Source: Chromatiaceae bacterium (GTDB taxonomy: Bacteria > Pseudomonadota > Gammaproteobacteria > Chromatiales > Chromatiaceae). From it: a DNA stretch of 64,000 bases. The stretch covers positions 1,240,001-1,304,000 of the forward strand of contig JACKMK010000001.1 in NCBI GenBank assembly GCA_024235395.1. The letters run 5' to 3'. A model generated the notes under the pieces. It did not search any database, was not told the DNA's origin, and saw only the letters and a list, made by a program, of their open reading frames with translations. Each line of letters opens with the position of its first letter. Within the stretch, counting starts at the first letter, position 1. Positions 46,497 through 55,474 of this stretch are shown here, piece after piece. The translations under genes and the position numbers were made by a program.

Positions 46497-47917
46497 AGCG
46501 CCTCCGCCATGTTGGCCGCAACCGCACCGATGTTGCCGGCGCCCATGGTCACGACGATATCGCCGTCGGCAACGATGTCCGCAAGGATCTGTGGCAGGTC
46601 CTCGACCTGCTCGACAAAGATGGGATCGACCTGGCCGCGGGCGCGTATCGCACGGCTGAGCGCACGTCCATCCGCACCGGCGATCGGGGCCTCGCCAGCC
46701 GCGTAGACCTCGGCCAGCACCAGTACGTCGACGCTCGAGAGCACGGCGACGAAGTCGTCGAATGCATCGTGTGTGCGGGTATAGCGATGAGGCTGGAACG
46801 CCAGGACGACACGCTGTTGCGGCCAACCCGAACGAACGGCCTCCAGGGTGGCCGACAGCTCGCGCGGGTGATGACCATAGTCGTCGACCAGCATCACCTC
46901 GCGGCCGCCGATACGACAGCCGCTGCGCGCCTGGAAGCGCCGACCAATCCCCTGGAATGCGGCCAGCGCGGCCTGTATCGCCGGCACTTCGACACCGAGT
47001 TCCTGCGCGACGGCGATCGCCGCGAGTGCGTTCAGGACATTGTGCCTGCCCGGCATGTTGAGGCGCACCGGAAATGGTGCCGCACCGGAACGCTGCACGC
47101 TGAACTCGGTAGTCATCGCCTGCTGACGGATGTCCGTTGCTCGAATATCGGCCTCTTCGGAAGTGCCGTAGGTGACCACTTTGCGCGTCACCTCCGGCAA
47201 CAACTCGCACACATTGGCGTCATCGACACACAGCACAGCCTGACCGTAAAAAGGTAGGTGATGCAGGAACTCCAGGAACGCGGCGCGTAAACGACCGAAG
47301 TCGTTGCCATAGGTCCCCATATGGTCTTCGTCGACATTCGTTACCACCGCCAGCATCGGCTGCAGAAACAGGAACGACGCATCGCTCTCGTCGGCCTCTG
47401 CAACCAGCACCTCGCCCTCGCCCAGATGCGCATTGCTGCCGCGCGCATTCAGGCGTCCTCCGATCACGTAGGTAGGGTCGAGTCCACCCTCGATCAGCAG
47501 GCTCGCGATCAGGCTGGTGGTTGTGGTCTTGCCGTGTGTTCCGGCGACCGCAATGCCGTAACGGAACCGCATGATCTCGGCCAGCATCTCAGCGCGTGGC
47601 ACCACCGGAATGCGCCGCTCACGTGCCGCACCGACCTCCGGATTGTCGTCCTTCACCGCACTCGAGATCACAACGGCGTCGGCGTCGGCGACGAACTCGG
47701 CGGAGTGGCCGATGTGAATGCGGGCGCCCTGCTCGGCAAGCCGCAGGGTCGCCGCGTTTTGCTTGATATCGGAGCCCGACACGATGTAACCCAGATTCAG
47801 CATCACCTGCGCAATCCCATTCATGCCGGCGCCGCCGATACCGACGAAGTGCAGGCGGCGCATCCGACCCATGGTCTCGGCGGCATAGCGCGGACTGGTC
47901 ACGGGCAGTTCACTCAT
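46487..47917 (-). CDS. murC: UDP-N-acetylmuramate--L-alanine ligase MurC
   Basis: First Mur ligase, adding L-Ala to UDP-MurNAc. 476 residues. It has the Rossmann HFVGIGGAGMNGIAQV, the ATP loop GTHGKTTTTS, EADESDASFLFL, the NVDEDHMGTYG segment with the conserved His, and DDYGHHPRE in the C-terminal domain. The ATG at 47917 overlaps the murG stop. An in-frame start at 47935 is not supported by coupling. Confidence 0.98.
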   Translation of the reverse strand: MSELPVTSPRYAAETMGRMRRLHFVGIGGAGMNGIAQVMLNLGYIVSGSDIKQNAATLRLAEQGARIHIGHSAEFVADADAVVISSAVKDDNPEVGAARERRIPVVPRAEMLAEIMRFRYGIAVAGTHGKTTTTSLIASLLIEGGLDPTYVIGGRLNARGSNAHLGEGEVLVAEADESDASFLFLQPMLAVVTNVDEDHMGTYGNDFGRLRAAFLEFLHHLPFYGQAVLCVDDANVCELLPEVTRKVVTYGTSEEADIRATDIRQQAMTTEFSVQRSGAAPFPVRLNMPGRHNVLNALAAIAVAQELGVEVPAIQAALAAFQGIGRRFQARSGCRIGGREVMLVDDYGHHPRELSATLEAVRSGWPQQRVVLAFQPHRYTRTHDAFDDFVAVLSSVDVLVLAEVYAAGEAPIAGADGRALSRAIRARGQVDPIFVEQVEDLPQILADIVADGDIVVTMGAGNIGAVAANMAEALCP

Positions 47918-48984
47918 GCCGCCAACTCCTCGCACGCATCGGCGACCTGTCGGGTTGCATCGCGCCGGGCATGCTCATAGGCACGCAGCGCCATCGCGTG
48001 CAATGTCGCACGATCGGCAAGCAGTTCCTTCAGCACAAAGGCCAACGACTGTGCACTCATCTCCTGCTGCGGCAACAGACGCGCGGCGCCCGCATCGGTG
48101 AGAAAACGGGCATTGACCGTCTGGTGGTCGTCCACCGCGTACGGAAACGGCACCAGGATCGCTGGAACACCGGCCGCGGTCAGCTCGGAGACGGTCAGCG
48201 CGCCGGAACGACAGATCACCAGGTCGGCCCATCCGTATGCCTCGGCCATATCGAACAGAAATTCGCTGACATCTGCATCGACTGCATGCAGCGCGTAGCC
48301 TCTTTCGGTCTCTGTGGCCTTGCCACGACCGGCCTGATGGCGCACCAGTGGACGCTGCGCGCGATCGAGCAGTGCCATGGCCTCGGGCACTGTCTCGTTC
48401 AGTGCCTGGGCGCCCAACGAACCACCCATTACCAGCAAGTGCAGCGGCCGGTCCGCGGTGATCGGCTGCGGTTCTGGTAGCGCAACGATCTCCTGGCGGA
48501 TCGGATTGCCGGTCACCCGTGCACCGACGGTGACCGGGAAGCTGCACGGAAAGGCCTCCAGCACGCGCGTCGCGATGCGAGCCAGCAAACGGTTGGTCAA
48601 TCCCGGGATTGCGTTTTGCTCGTGCACGACCAGGGGCGTACTGCGCAGGCGACACACCAGGCCACCCGGACCTGTGACGAATCCGCCCATGCCCAGCACG
48701 ACCTGAGGCTGGCGCCGCCGTAGCACCCCCCACGCCTGGCCCATCGCGCGCAGCAGCCGGAACGGTGCGAGCAGTCGGTCGCGCGCGCCCTGCCCTCGCA
48801 GACGATAGGCCGCGATCACATCGAGTTCGAAGCCATGCACCGGCACGATCCGTGACTCAAAGCTGTCCGGCGTGCCCAGCCAGCTGATCTGCCAGCCGCG
48901 CGCGGCGAGTTCCTGTGCCACCGCCAGAGCCGGGTATACATGCCCGCCGGTGCCACCGGCCATGATCGTTATACGCGCTGCCAC
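47914..48984 (-). CDS. murG: lipid II synthase MurG (GlcNAc transferase)
   Basis: Peripheral membrane GT-B glycosyltransferase converting lipid I to lipid II. 356 residues. It has ITIMAGGTGGHVYPALAVA, GMGGFVTGPGGLVC, HEQNAIPGLTNR, VMGGSLGAQALNE and the donor-site CRSGALTVSELTAAGVPAILVPFP. GTG start at 48984, overlapping ftsW by 16 bases; longer in-frame readings lie in ftsW. Confidence 0.97.
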   Translation of the reverse strand: MAARITIMAGGTGGHVYPALAVAQELAARGWQISWLGTPDSFESRIVPVHGFELDVIAAYRLRGQGARDRLLAPFRLLRAMGQAWGVLRRRQPQVVLGMGGFVTGPGGLVCRLRSTPLVVHEQNAIPGLTNRLLARIATRVLEAFPCSFPVTVGARVTGNPIRQEIVALPEPQPITADRPLHLLVMGGSLGAQALNETVPEAMALLDRAQRPLVRHQAGRGKATETERGYALHAVDADVSEFLFDMAEAYGWADLVICRSGALTVSELTAAGVPAILVPFPYAVDDHQTVNARFLTDAGAARLLPQQEMSAQSLAFVLKELLADRATLHAMALRAYEHARRDATRQVADACEELAA

Positions 48985-50144
48985 TGACCCTCCCTGCCGT
49001 CTCCGGCGGTCCGGTTCTCGTAGCGGATGCGCAGTAGCATGCCGACAGCGATGCAGCATACGATCAGACTGTTGCTTCCGTAGCTCAGAAACGGCAGCGT
49101 CAGGCCCTTGGTCGGCAACAGGCCGACGTTCACGCCGATATTGATGAACGCCTGCATGCCCAGCCACAAGCCCAGCCCGTAGGCCACATAGGCGGCATAA
49201 CGGTCGCCGCGGGCCTCGGCGCGCGCACCGATTGCGTAACTGCGCCAGATGATCAGGCCGAACATGCAGATCACCAGGAGGGTACCGACAAGCCCGAACT
49301 CCTCACCGATCACCGCCATCACAAAGTCGGTATGCGCCTCGGGCAGGTAGAACTGTTTCTGAATGCCGTTGCCAAGCCCCACACCGGTCCATTCACCGCG
49401 ACCGAAGGCGATGAGCGCTTGGGACAACTGGTAGCCGGAGTCCTCGGCATGCTCCCAGGGATTCAAAAAGCTCGTGACGCGCTGCAGACGATAGGGAGAG
49501 ATCAGCACCAGTCCGACCAGTGCCACAGTGGCTGTCGCCAGCATCAGCGCGAACTGCCACAGCGGCGCGCCGCCAAGGAACAGCATCATGAATGCCGTCA
49601 TCAACAGCACCGCGGTGGTGCCGAAGTCCGGCTGCAGCATCAGCAGGGTACACGCGAGTACCAACAGCAGGATCGGCTTGATCGTGCCCCACACGGAATG
49701 CGCAACCTCGACCTGCCGACGCACCAGATAACCAGCGATATACAACACAATGAACAGCTTCATGAACTCGGAGGTCTGCAGGCTCAGCGGCCCGGCGGCG
49801 ACCCAGCGCAGTGCTCCATTCGCCTCACGCCCAAGGCCCGGCACGTACACCAGCAACAGCAGCGCAATACCGATGAAATACAACACGGTACTCCAACGCT
49901 GCCACCAGGCCGTCGGTGTGCGATATACCAGCCAGCCCGCGGCGGCACCGAGTGTCAGCGCAATCAGATGCCGATTGACGTAACGCAGCAGGTCGCCGTT
50001 ATGCTCACCCAGGTGCATCGATGCCGACGCCACCATCACGATTCCGAAGCTGAGAAGCACCAGCACCGCACCGACCAGCACCGCATCCATGCCCGGCATG
50101 CGTAAAGCGACGACGCCCCGGCTACGCGCCATGCTGGTGCTCAT
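48969..50144 (-). CDS. ftsW: peptidoglycan polymerase FtsW (SEDS family)
   Basis: Septal SEDS glycosyltransferase, partner of FtsI. 391 residues with ten predicted helices. Hallmarks are LRWVAAGPLSLQTSEFMKLF, LQPDFGTTAVL with the catalytic-region Asp, the GLGNGIQKQFYLPEAHTDFV loop, and TKGLTLPFLSYGSNSL. The start overlaps the murD stop (ATGA). Placement between murD and murG is the standard order. Confidence 0.98.
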   Translation of the reverse strand: MSTSMARSRGVVALRMPGMDAVLVGAVLVLLSFGIVMVASASMHLGEHNGDLLRYVNRHLIALTLGAAAGWLVYRTPTAWWQRWSTVLYFIGIALLLLVYVPGLGREANGALRWVAAGPLSLQTSEFMKLFIVLYIAGYLVRRQVEVAHSVWGTIKPILLLVLACTLLMLQPDFGTTAVLLMTAFMMLFLGGAPLWQFALMLATATVALVGLVLISPYRLQRVTSFLNPWEHAEDSGYQLSQALIAFGRGEWTGVGLGNGIQKQFYLPEAHTDFVMAVIGEEFGLVGTLLVICMFGLIIWRSYAIGARAEARGDRYAAYVAYGLGLWLGMQAFINIGVNVGLLPTKGLTLPFLSYGSNSLIVCCIAVGMLLRIRYENRTAGDGREGQWQRV

Positions 50145-51499
50145 GCTCGCCTCCTCACGGCCTGCATGAACAGCTCACCGCGCTGTGCGAATCCGCTGTA
50201 CATATCGAAACTCGCGCAGCCGGGAGACAGCAGCACGCGGTCCCCCGGACGCGCCAGCGCAGCCGCCTTGTTCACGGCATCATCCATGTCCGAGGCATTG
50301 ATCTTGTCCATACCTTCCGGCACGACTGCGGCGATCACCGGTGCATCGCGTCCGATCAGCACCACTGCGCGGGCGCATTCTCCCATCACAGGACCCAAGG
50401 CTGAAAAGTCGGCGCCTTTGCAGTCGCCGCCGGCGATCAACACGGTACGCGATGCGTCGCCACGGTCCAGCCCGCGCAGCGCGGCGACACAGGCGCCGAC
50501 ATTGGTGCCCTTGCTGTCGTTGTACCAGGCGACACCTTGTTGCTCGGCAACGAACTGCGTGCGATGTGGAAGCCCTGGAAACCCGCGCAGCACCTCAAGC
50601 ATCGCGGTGAGATCGAGACCCAGAGCACTGCCCATCGCCAGCGCGGCCAGTGCATTCGCACGATTGTGAAGACCGGGGATCTTCAATTCGCGGGTCGCGA
50701 GCAGGGGCTGTTCACCGCGGCACAGGTATTCCGTGCCGTCGATCGAACAGACACCGAACATCTTGACACTCTCCGCTTCACCGAGCGTGAAATACCAGGC
50801 ATCGTCCGAACCCGACATCGCCGCGACCACCGGGTCGTCGGCGTTGTAGATGCCGACTCCCGCACCCTGCAATACGCGCGCCTTGGCGGCCGCGTACTCA
50901 TCGAAGCTCGCGTATCGATCCATGTGGTCCATGCTGACGTTCAGCACTGTGGCCACGGCGGCCTGCAGAGAATGGGTGGTCTCGAGTTGGAAACTCGACA
51001 ATTCCAGCACGTACAGTTCCACCGCATCGTCGAGCAGTTCCAGCGCCGGCGTACCGATGTTGCCACCAACCGCCACCCGGATACCGCTCGCCTTAACCAT
51101 TTCGCCCAGCAGCGTCGTCACAGTGCTCTTGCCATTCGAGCCGGTGACCGCAACAACCGGGGCATGCGCGTTGCGTACGAACAGCTCGATGTCGCCGATC
51201 ACCGGCACACCGCGCCGACGGGCTGCTTCGATCTGCGGGATATTCACGGATACGCCGGGGCTGACCACGATGCGCTCGACACTGTCGAACAGGCGCTCGT
51301 CGAATGGACCGAGAAACACCGCGATATCCGGCAACTCGGCGTTCAGCGCAGCCAATCCCGGCGGTTGGCTGCGGCTGTCGACGACAGCCACCTCGATGCC
51401 CTGCGCACTCAGGTAGCGGGCGCACGACAGGCCGGTGGCACCAAGCCCTACGATCAAGGTCTTGCCGGTCGACTGCTCGTGCTGTATCGCCTGCGCCAT
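50141..51499 (-). CDS. murD: UDP-MurNAc-L-Ala--D-glutamate ligase MurD
   Basis: Second Mur ligase. 452 residues. It has LIVGLGATGLSCARYL, the ATP loop VTGSNGKSTVTTLL, ELSSFQLETT, NVSMDHMDRY and NDSKGTNVGACVAAL with HRTQFV nearby. The ATG at 51499 lies 9 bp after the mraY stop. An in-frame GTG at 51511 would overlap the mraY stop and fit the coupled style of the operon equally well. The frame stays open far upstream through mraY, but that part is not MurD. Confidence 0.97.
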   Translation of the reverse strand: MAQAIQHEQSTGKTLIVGLGATGLSCARYLSAQGIEVAVVDSRSQPPGLAALNAELPDIAVFLGPFDERLFDSVERIVVSPGVSVNIPQIEAARRRGVPVIGDIELFVRNAHAPVVAVTGSNGKSTVTTLLGEMVKASGIRVAVGGNIGTPALELLDDAVELYVLELSSFQLETTHSLQAAVATVLNVSMDHMDRYASFDEYAAAKARVLQGAGVGIYNADDPVVAAMSGSDDAWYFTLGEAESVKMFGVCSIDGTEYLCRGEQPLLATRELKIPGLHNRANALAALAMGSALGLDLTAMLEVLRGFPGLPHRTQFVAEQQGVAWYNDSKGTNVGACVAALRGLDRGDASRTVLIAGGDCKGADFSALGPVMGECARAVVLIGRDAPVIAAVVPEGMDKINASDMDDAVNKAAALARPGDRVLLSPGCASFDMYSGFAQRGELFMQAVRRRA

Positions 51500-51507
51500 C
51501 GCTCGTT

Positions 51508-52590
51508 TCACCGAAGTTTCAGGCTGGCGAGACCCACCAGCACCAGGATGACGGTTATGATCCAGAAGCGCACGATCACGCGTGGTTCCGGCCAGCCCTT
51601 GAGTTCGAAATGGTGGTGTATCGGCGCCATACGGAAGATACGCCGACCGGTCAGCTTGAAAGAAGCCACCTGCAACATTACCGAGACTGTCTCGACTACG
51701 AATACCCCGCCCATGATGAACAACGTGACTTCCTGGCGGACTGCGACCGCCAGGGTGCCGAGTGCCGCGCCCAGCGCGAGTGCGCCGACATCGCCCATGA
51801 ACACCTGGGCGGGATAGGCGTTGAACCAGAGAAAACCAAGACCCGCACCTACCAGGGCGCCGCACAGCACAGCCAGTTCGCCGACCCCGGGTAGATGCGG
51901 TATCAACAGATATTCGGCGATTCGCGCGTGACCGGAGGTGTACGCGAAGACACCGAGTGCACCGGCCACCAGCACGGTCGGCAGGATCGCCAGTCCGTCC
52001 AGGCCATCGGTGAGATTCACCGCATTCGACGAGCCTACGATCACCAGGTAGGCCCACAGCACGAACCAGCCACCCAGGTCGACGACCACGTCCTTGAGAA
52101 ACGGGATCAGCAGCTGGGTCTCGGTTGGCAGGTTTGCCGCGGCATACAGCGCCACTGCGGCCGCCAGTCCAAACAGCGACTGCCAGAGATATTTCCAGCG
52201 CGCCGGAAGACCGCGCGAATCCTTCAGCACCAATTTGCGATAGTCGTCCCACAGACCGACCGCACCAAACGCGAGGGTGGTCAGCAGCACGGTCCATACA
52301 TAGCGATTGCCGAGGTCCGCCCACAACAGAGTGGCGACCGCGACCGCTACCAGGATCAGGGCCCCACCCATGGTCGGAGTGCCCGATTTCGAAAGGTGCG
52401 TCTGTGGTCCGTCGTCGCGCACCATCTGACCGATCTTGTAGCGGCTCAACCGGCGGATCATCGCCGGTCCGACCATGAACGAGATCACCAGTGCGGTCAG
52501 CACCGCGAGGATGGTCCGCAGAGTGATGTAGCGGAATACCAGGAAGCCGCTGTCGAACTGCGCGAGATAGTCGGCCAGCGTAATCAGCAT
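51508..52590 (-). CDS. mraY: phospho-MurNAc-pentapeptide transferase MraY
   Basis: Integral membrane enzyme making lipid I on undecaprenyl phosphate. 360 residues, ten helices. It has KSGTPTMGGALIL, the Asp pair in GLWDDYRKL, SNAVNLTDGLDGLA, NAYPAQVFMGDVGALALG and the His cluster in MAPIHHHFELKGWPE. It overlaps murF by 7 bases. Confidence 0.99.
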   Translation of the reverse strand: MLITLADYLAQFDSGFLVFRYITLRTILAVLTALVISFMVGPAMIRRLSRYKIGQMVRDDGPQTHLSKSGTPTMGGALILVAVAVATLLWADLGNRYVWTVLLTTLAFGAVGLWDDYRKLVLKDSRGLPARWKYLWQSLFGLAAAVALYAAANLPTETQLLIPFLKDVVVDLGGWFVLWAYLVIVGSSNAVNLTDGLDGLAILPTVLVAGALGVFAYTSGHARIAEYLLIPHLPGVGELAVLCGALVGAGLGFLWFNAYPAQVFMGDVGALALGAALGTLAVAVRQEVTLFIMGGVFVVETVSVMLQVASFKLTGRRIFRMAPIHHHFELKGWPEPRVIVRFWIITVILVLVGLASLKLR

Positions 52591-53954
52591 GCCGCCTCCG
52601 TCGCACGCAGCGCATCGACGACCCGGTCCATGCGTGCCGACCGCGATCCCTTGATCAGCAGGCTGTCGTCAGGCGACAGGTCCGCCGTCAATGTCTCGAT
52701 CAGGGATTCACGCTCCGCGAAGTGACGGTGTTCGCCGGTAAACAATTCGCCGGCATGCCCACTCAGGGCCCCGACGGTGAACAGTCGGTCGATGCCGGCC
52801 TCCGAGGCCAATCCGCCCAGCTGGCGATGCAGTTCGTGCGCCGAATCACCCAGCTCGGCGAGGTCGCCGAGCACCAGCGTGCGGCGTCCGGGCGCAGCGG
52901 CGAGTACGCGCAGCGCGGCCGCAACCGAATCGGGATTGGCGTTGTAGCTGTCGTCGATCAAGCGTGCGCCGTCGATGCCCGGCAGCGGGCACAAGCGACC
53001 GGGGACCGGTGCCAGACCGGCCAATGCCTTCACCGCATCGTCGAGATCCGCACCTGCGGCGAGACCCGCCGCGACCGCGGCGAGTGCATTCATGCGATTG
53101 TGCTCGCCGGCCAGTGGCAGGCGGAGTTCTACCTCGCCGTGGTCGCAGCGCACCGGGAAGCGCGCTTCGAAGCGATTGCCGTGCCACTGCACCACGTAAG
53201 CGTCTCGTGGGCTCGATACATCCGCCGGCTGCACGACCCCGAACGTGCGCTGCGTGAGGTCGTGTCCCAGATCTCGCCAAAGTCCGGCGAACGCATCGTC
53301 GGCGTTGAACACGAAGGTACCGTCGGCAGCGAGGCCGCGGATGATCTCGGCCTTCGCACGCGCCACGCCTTCGAGACTTCCGAAGCCCTCGAGGTGGGCC
53401 CGGCCTGCATTGTTCAACACCGCCACATCCGGACACGCCAGGCCGGCGAGATATTCGATCTCGCCCGGGTGGTTCGCACCGAGTTCGATCACCGCATAGG
53501 GTTCGTCGCGTAAACGGCTGAGCGTCAGGGGGACGCCGATCGCGTTGTTCAGATTACCGCGGGTGGCCAGCACCCCGCCGCGTCGTGCCAGGATCGCGGC
53601 GATCATTTCTTTGAGCGTAGTCTTCCCGTTGCTGCCGGTCACTGCGACCACCCGAACCGCATGGCGCTGCCGCCACTGCCGTCCGAGTTCGCCAAGACCG
53701 AGCAAGGTATCGCTGACCTCGACAAGCGCCAGCGGCGTATCGGCCGCATGCTCGACCATCGCGCCGGCAGCACCGCCGGCATGGGCAGTCGCGAGATAGT
53801 CGTGACCATCGAAATTCGGACCGCGCAACGCGACGAACAACTCGCCGGTGCGCAGCGTGCGGCTGTCGGTACTGACACCGTCAAAACGCGCGTCTGCGCC
53901 GCGCAGTGTGCCGTTGAGCATATCGGCGAGTTCCGACAATGCCAACACGCTCAC
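52584..53954 (-). CDS. murF: UDP-MurNAc-tripeptide--D-Ala-D-Ala ligase MurF
   Basis: Adds D-Ala-D-Ala made by Ddl. 456 residues. It has DGVSTDSRTLRTGELFVAL, the ATP loop VTGSNGKTTLKEMI, ATRGNLNNAIGVPLTL, ELGANHPGEIEYL and DDSYNANPDSVAAAL. The start overlaps the murE stop (ATGA). Confidence 0.98.
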   Translation of the reverse strand: MSVLALSELADMLNGTLRGADARFDGVSTDSRTLRTGELFVALRGPNFDGHDYLATAHAGGAAGAMVEHAADTPLALVEVSDTLLGLGELGRQWRQRHAVRVVAVTGSNGKTTLKEMIAAILARRGGVLATRGNLNNAIGVPLTLSRLRDEPYAVIELGANHPGEIEYLAGLACPDVAVLNNAGRAHLEGFGSLEGVARAKAEIIRGLAADGTFVFNADDAFAGLWRDLGHDLTQRTFGVVQPADVSSPRDAYVVQWHGNRFEARFPVRCDHGEVELRLPLAGEHNRMNALAAVAAGLAAGADLDDAVKALAGLAPVPGRLCPLPGIDGARLIDDSYNANPDSVAAALRVLAAAPGRRTLVLGDLAELGDSAHELHRQLGGLASEAGIDRLFTVGALSGHAGELFTGEHRHFAERESLIETLTADLSPDDSLLIKGSRSARMDRVVDALRATEAAC

Positions 53955-55474
53955 GCCGCACCTCCGTGCAACGCGGTGTGCACCTGCTCGATGTCGCTGA
54001 ACGGGCGCCGCCGGCCGTCCGTTTCCTGGTAGTCCTCGTGCCCCTTGCCGGCAACCAGCACCAGGTCGTTGGGGCCGGCCGCCGCGATGCTCGTCTGGAT
54101 CGCGCGTGCCCGGTCGTGTTCCACGAGGATGCCGTCCTGTGCGCTCATCCCCGCGAGGATCTCGTCGACGATCTGTCCAGGCGGCTCCGAACGCGGGTTG
54201 TCGTCGGTCAATACCACCCGATCCGCGAGACGTTGCGCGATCTCACCCATCTGCGGCCGCTTGCCACGGTCGCGATCGCCACCACAGCCAAACACACAGA
54301 TCAGGCGCCCGCTGGTGTGCGCCCGCAGACTGTTCAACACGTTTTCGAGCGCGTCCGGCGTGTGCGCATAGTCGACGACCACGCGCGGTTTGTTCGGCGC
54401 CAGAAACACCATCATGCGGCCGGCAACCGGCATCACCTGTTTGAGGGCCGCGACCGCGCTCGCGGGCGGCATGTCCCAGGCCAGCAGCACCGCCAGCGCG
54501 AGGGCCAGATTTTCACCGTTGAACCGCCCGAGCAAATGGCTCGACAGCTCGCCCGGCCCCCAGCTCGAATCGAACAGCACCCGCAGACCGTCTGCGCGCG
54601 TCTCGATGTCGCGCAGCAACAGGTACCTGTCACCCAGCCGGACCACACCCGAACTGCTGCCGACCGCTATCGTATAGGTACGCTCACGTACCTCTGCGGC
54701 CAACCTCGCACCGACCGGGTCGTCGGTATTGATCACCGCGAGGCTCAGGCCGGCACCCCGGAACAGGCGCGCCTTGGCATCCGCATACGCCTGCATGTCA
54801 CCGTGGTAGTCCTGGTGATCGCGGCTCAGATTGGTGAATACCGCGGTGTGGAACGGCACTCCCGCGACCCGGTCCTGGTGCAGCGCATGGGACGAGACCT
54901 CCATCGCCACCGCACGTGCACCGCGCGCGAACAACCCGCCGAGCGTTGCGTGCAGATTGACCGTGTCCAGGGTCGTATGGGTCGACGGCTGCAGTTCGCC
55001 CGGGAAACCGTTGCCGACCGTGCCGAGCACCGCAGCCGGCACGCGCGTCGAAAGGGCCTGGGCAAGAAAATGCGTGACGCTGGTTTTGCCATTGGTCCCG
55101 GTGACGCCGATCACCCGCATGGCGTGCGCCGCCTGCCCGAAGAATCGCGCAGCGATCTCACCGGCCTGGCGTCGCAGCCCGGGTAGCGCGATCACCGGCA
55201 CCTCGGTCGACAGACGTGCGATGCGGTCGCGATCCCAGGCACCGCCAGGTTCAGCGATCACCGCCGCGGCACCGCGACGCCGTGCGTCGTCGAAGTGATC
55301 CAGGGCATGCCCACGCGACCCCTGAAGCGCCAGCCAGAGGCCGTGCCGCTCGATCTCGCGACTGTCCAGCGCCAGGGAGCCGACGAGCTGATGCCGTGCC
55401 CAGTCGATAGCCGACAGGCCGGGCACCAGGTCGGCCAGCAACATGCTCTTCTGGTCGATACGGTGCGGCATCAT
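53951..55474 (-). CDS. murE: UDP-MurNAc-dipeptide--meso-diaminopimelate ligase MurE
   Basis: Adds the third residue of the stem peptide. 507 residues. It has ALDSREIERHGLWLAL, the ATP loop VTGTNGKTSVTHFL, STHTTLDTVNLH and VDYAHTPDALENVL. The DNPR motif in VVLTDDNPRSEPP marks meso-DAP specificity, so the cell has Gram-negative DAP-type peptidoglycan. Two ATGs start the gene; the first overlaps ftsI (ATGA). Confidence 0.98.
   Translation of the reverse strand: MMPHRIDQKSMLLADLVPGLSAIDWARHQLVGSLALDSREIERHGLWLALQGSRGHALDHFDDARRRGAAAVIAEPGGAWDRDRIARLSTEVPVIALPGLRRQAGEIAARFFGQAAHAMRVIGVTGTNGKTSVTHFLAQALSTRVPAAVLGTVGNGFPGELQPSTHTTLDTVNLHATLGGLFARGARAVAMEVSSHALHQDRVAGVPFHTAVFTNLSRDHQDYHGDMQAYADAKARLFRGAGLSLAVINTDDPVGARLAAEVRERTYTIAVGSSSGVVRLGDRYLLLRDIETRADGLRVLFDSSWGPGELSSHLLGRFNGENLALALAVLLAWDMPPASAVAALKQVMPVAGRMMVFLAPNKPRVVVDYAHTPDALENVLNSLRAHTSGRLICVFGCGGDRDRGKRPQMGEIAQRLADRVVLTDDNPRSEPPGQIVDEILAGMSAQDGILVEHDRARAIQTSIAAAGPNDLVLVAGKGHEDYQETDGRRRPFSDIEQVHTALHGGAA

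Noticed and set aside
51500..52615. Upstream extension of the murD frame through mraY
   Set aside because: The frame is open by composition only; MurD similarity begins at 51499 and the upstream translation has no domain, while mraY occupies the DNA in another frame.
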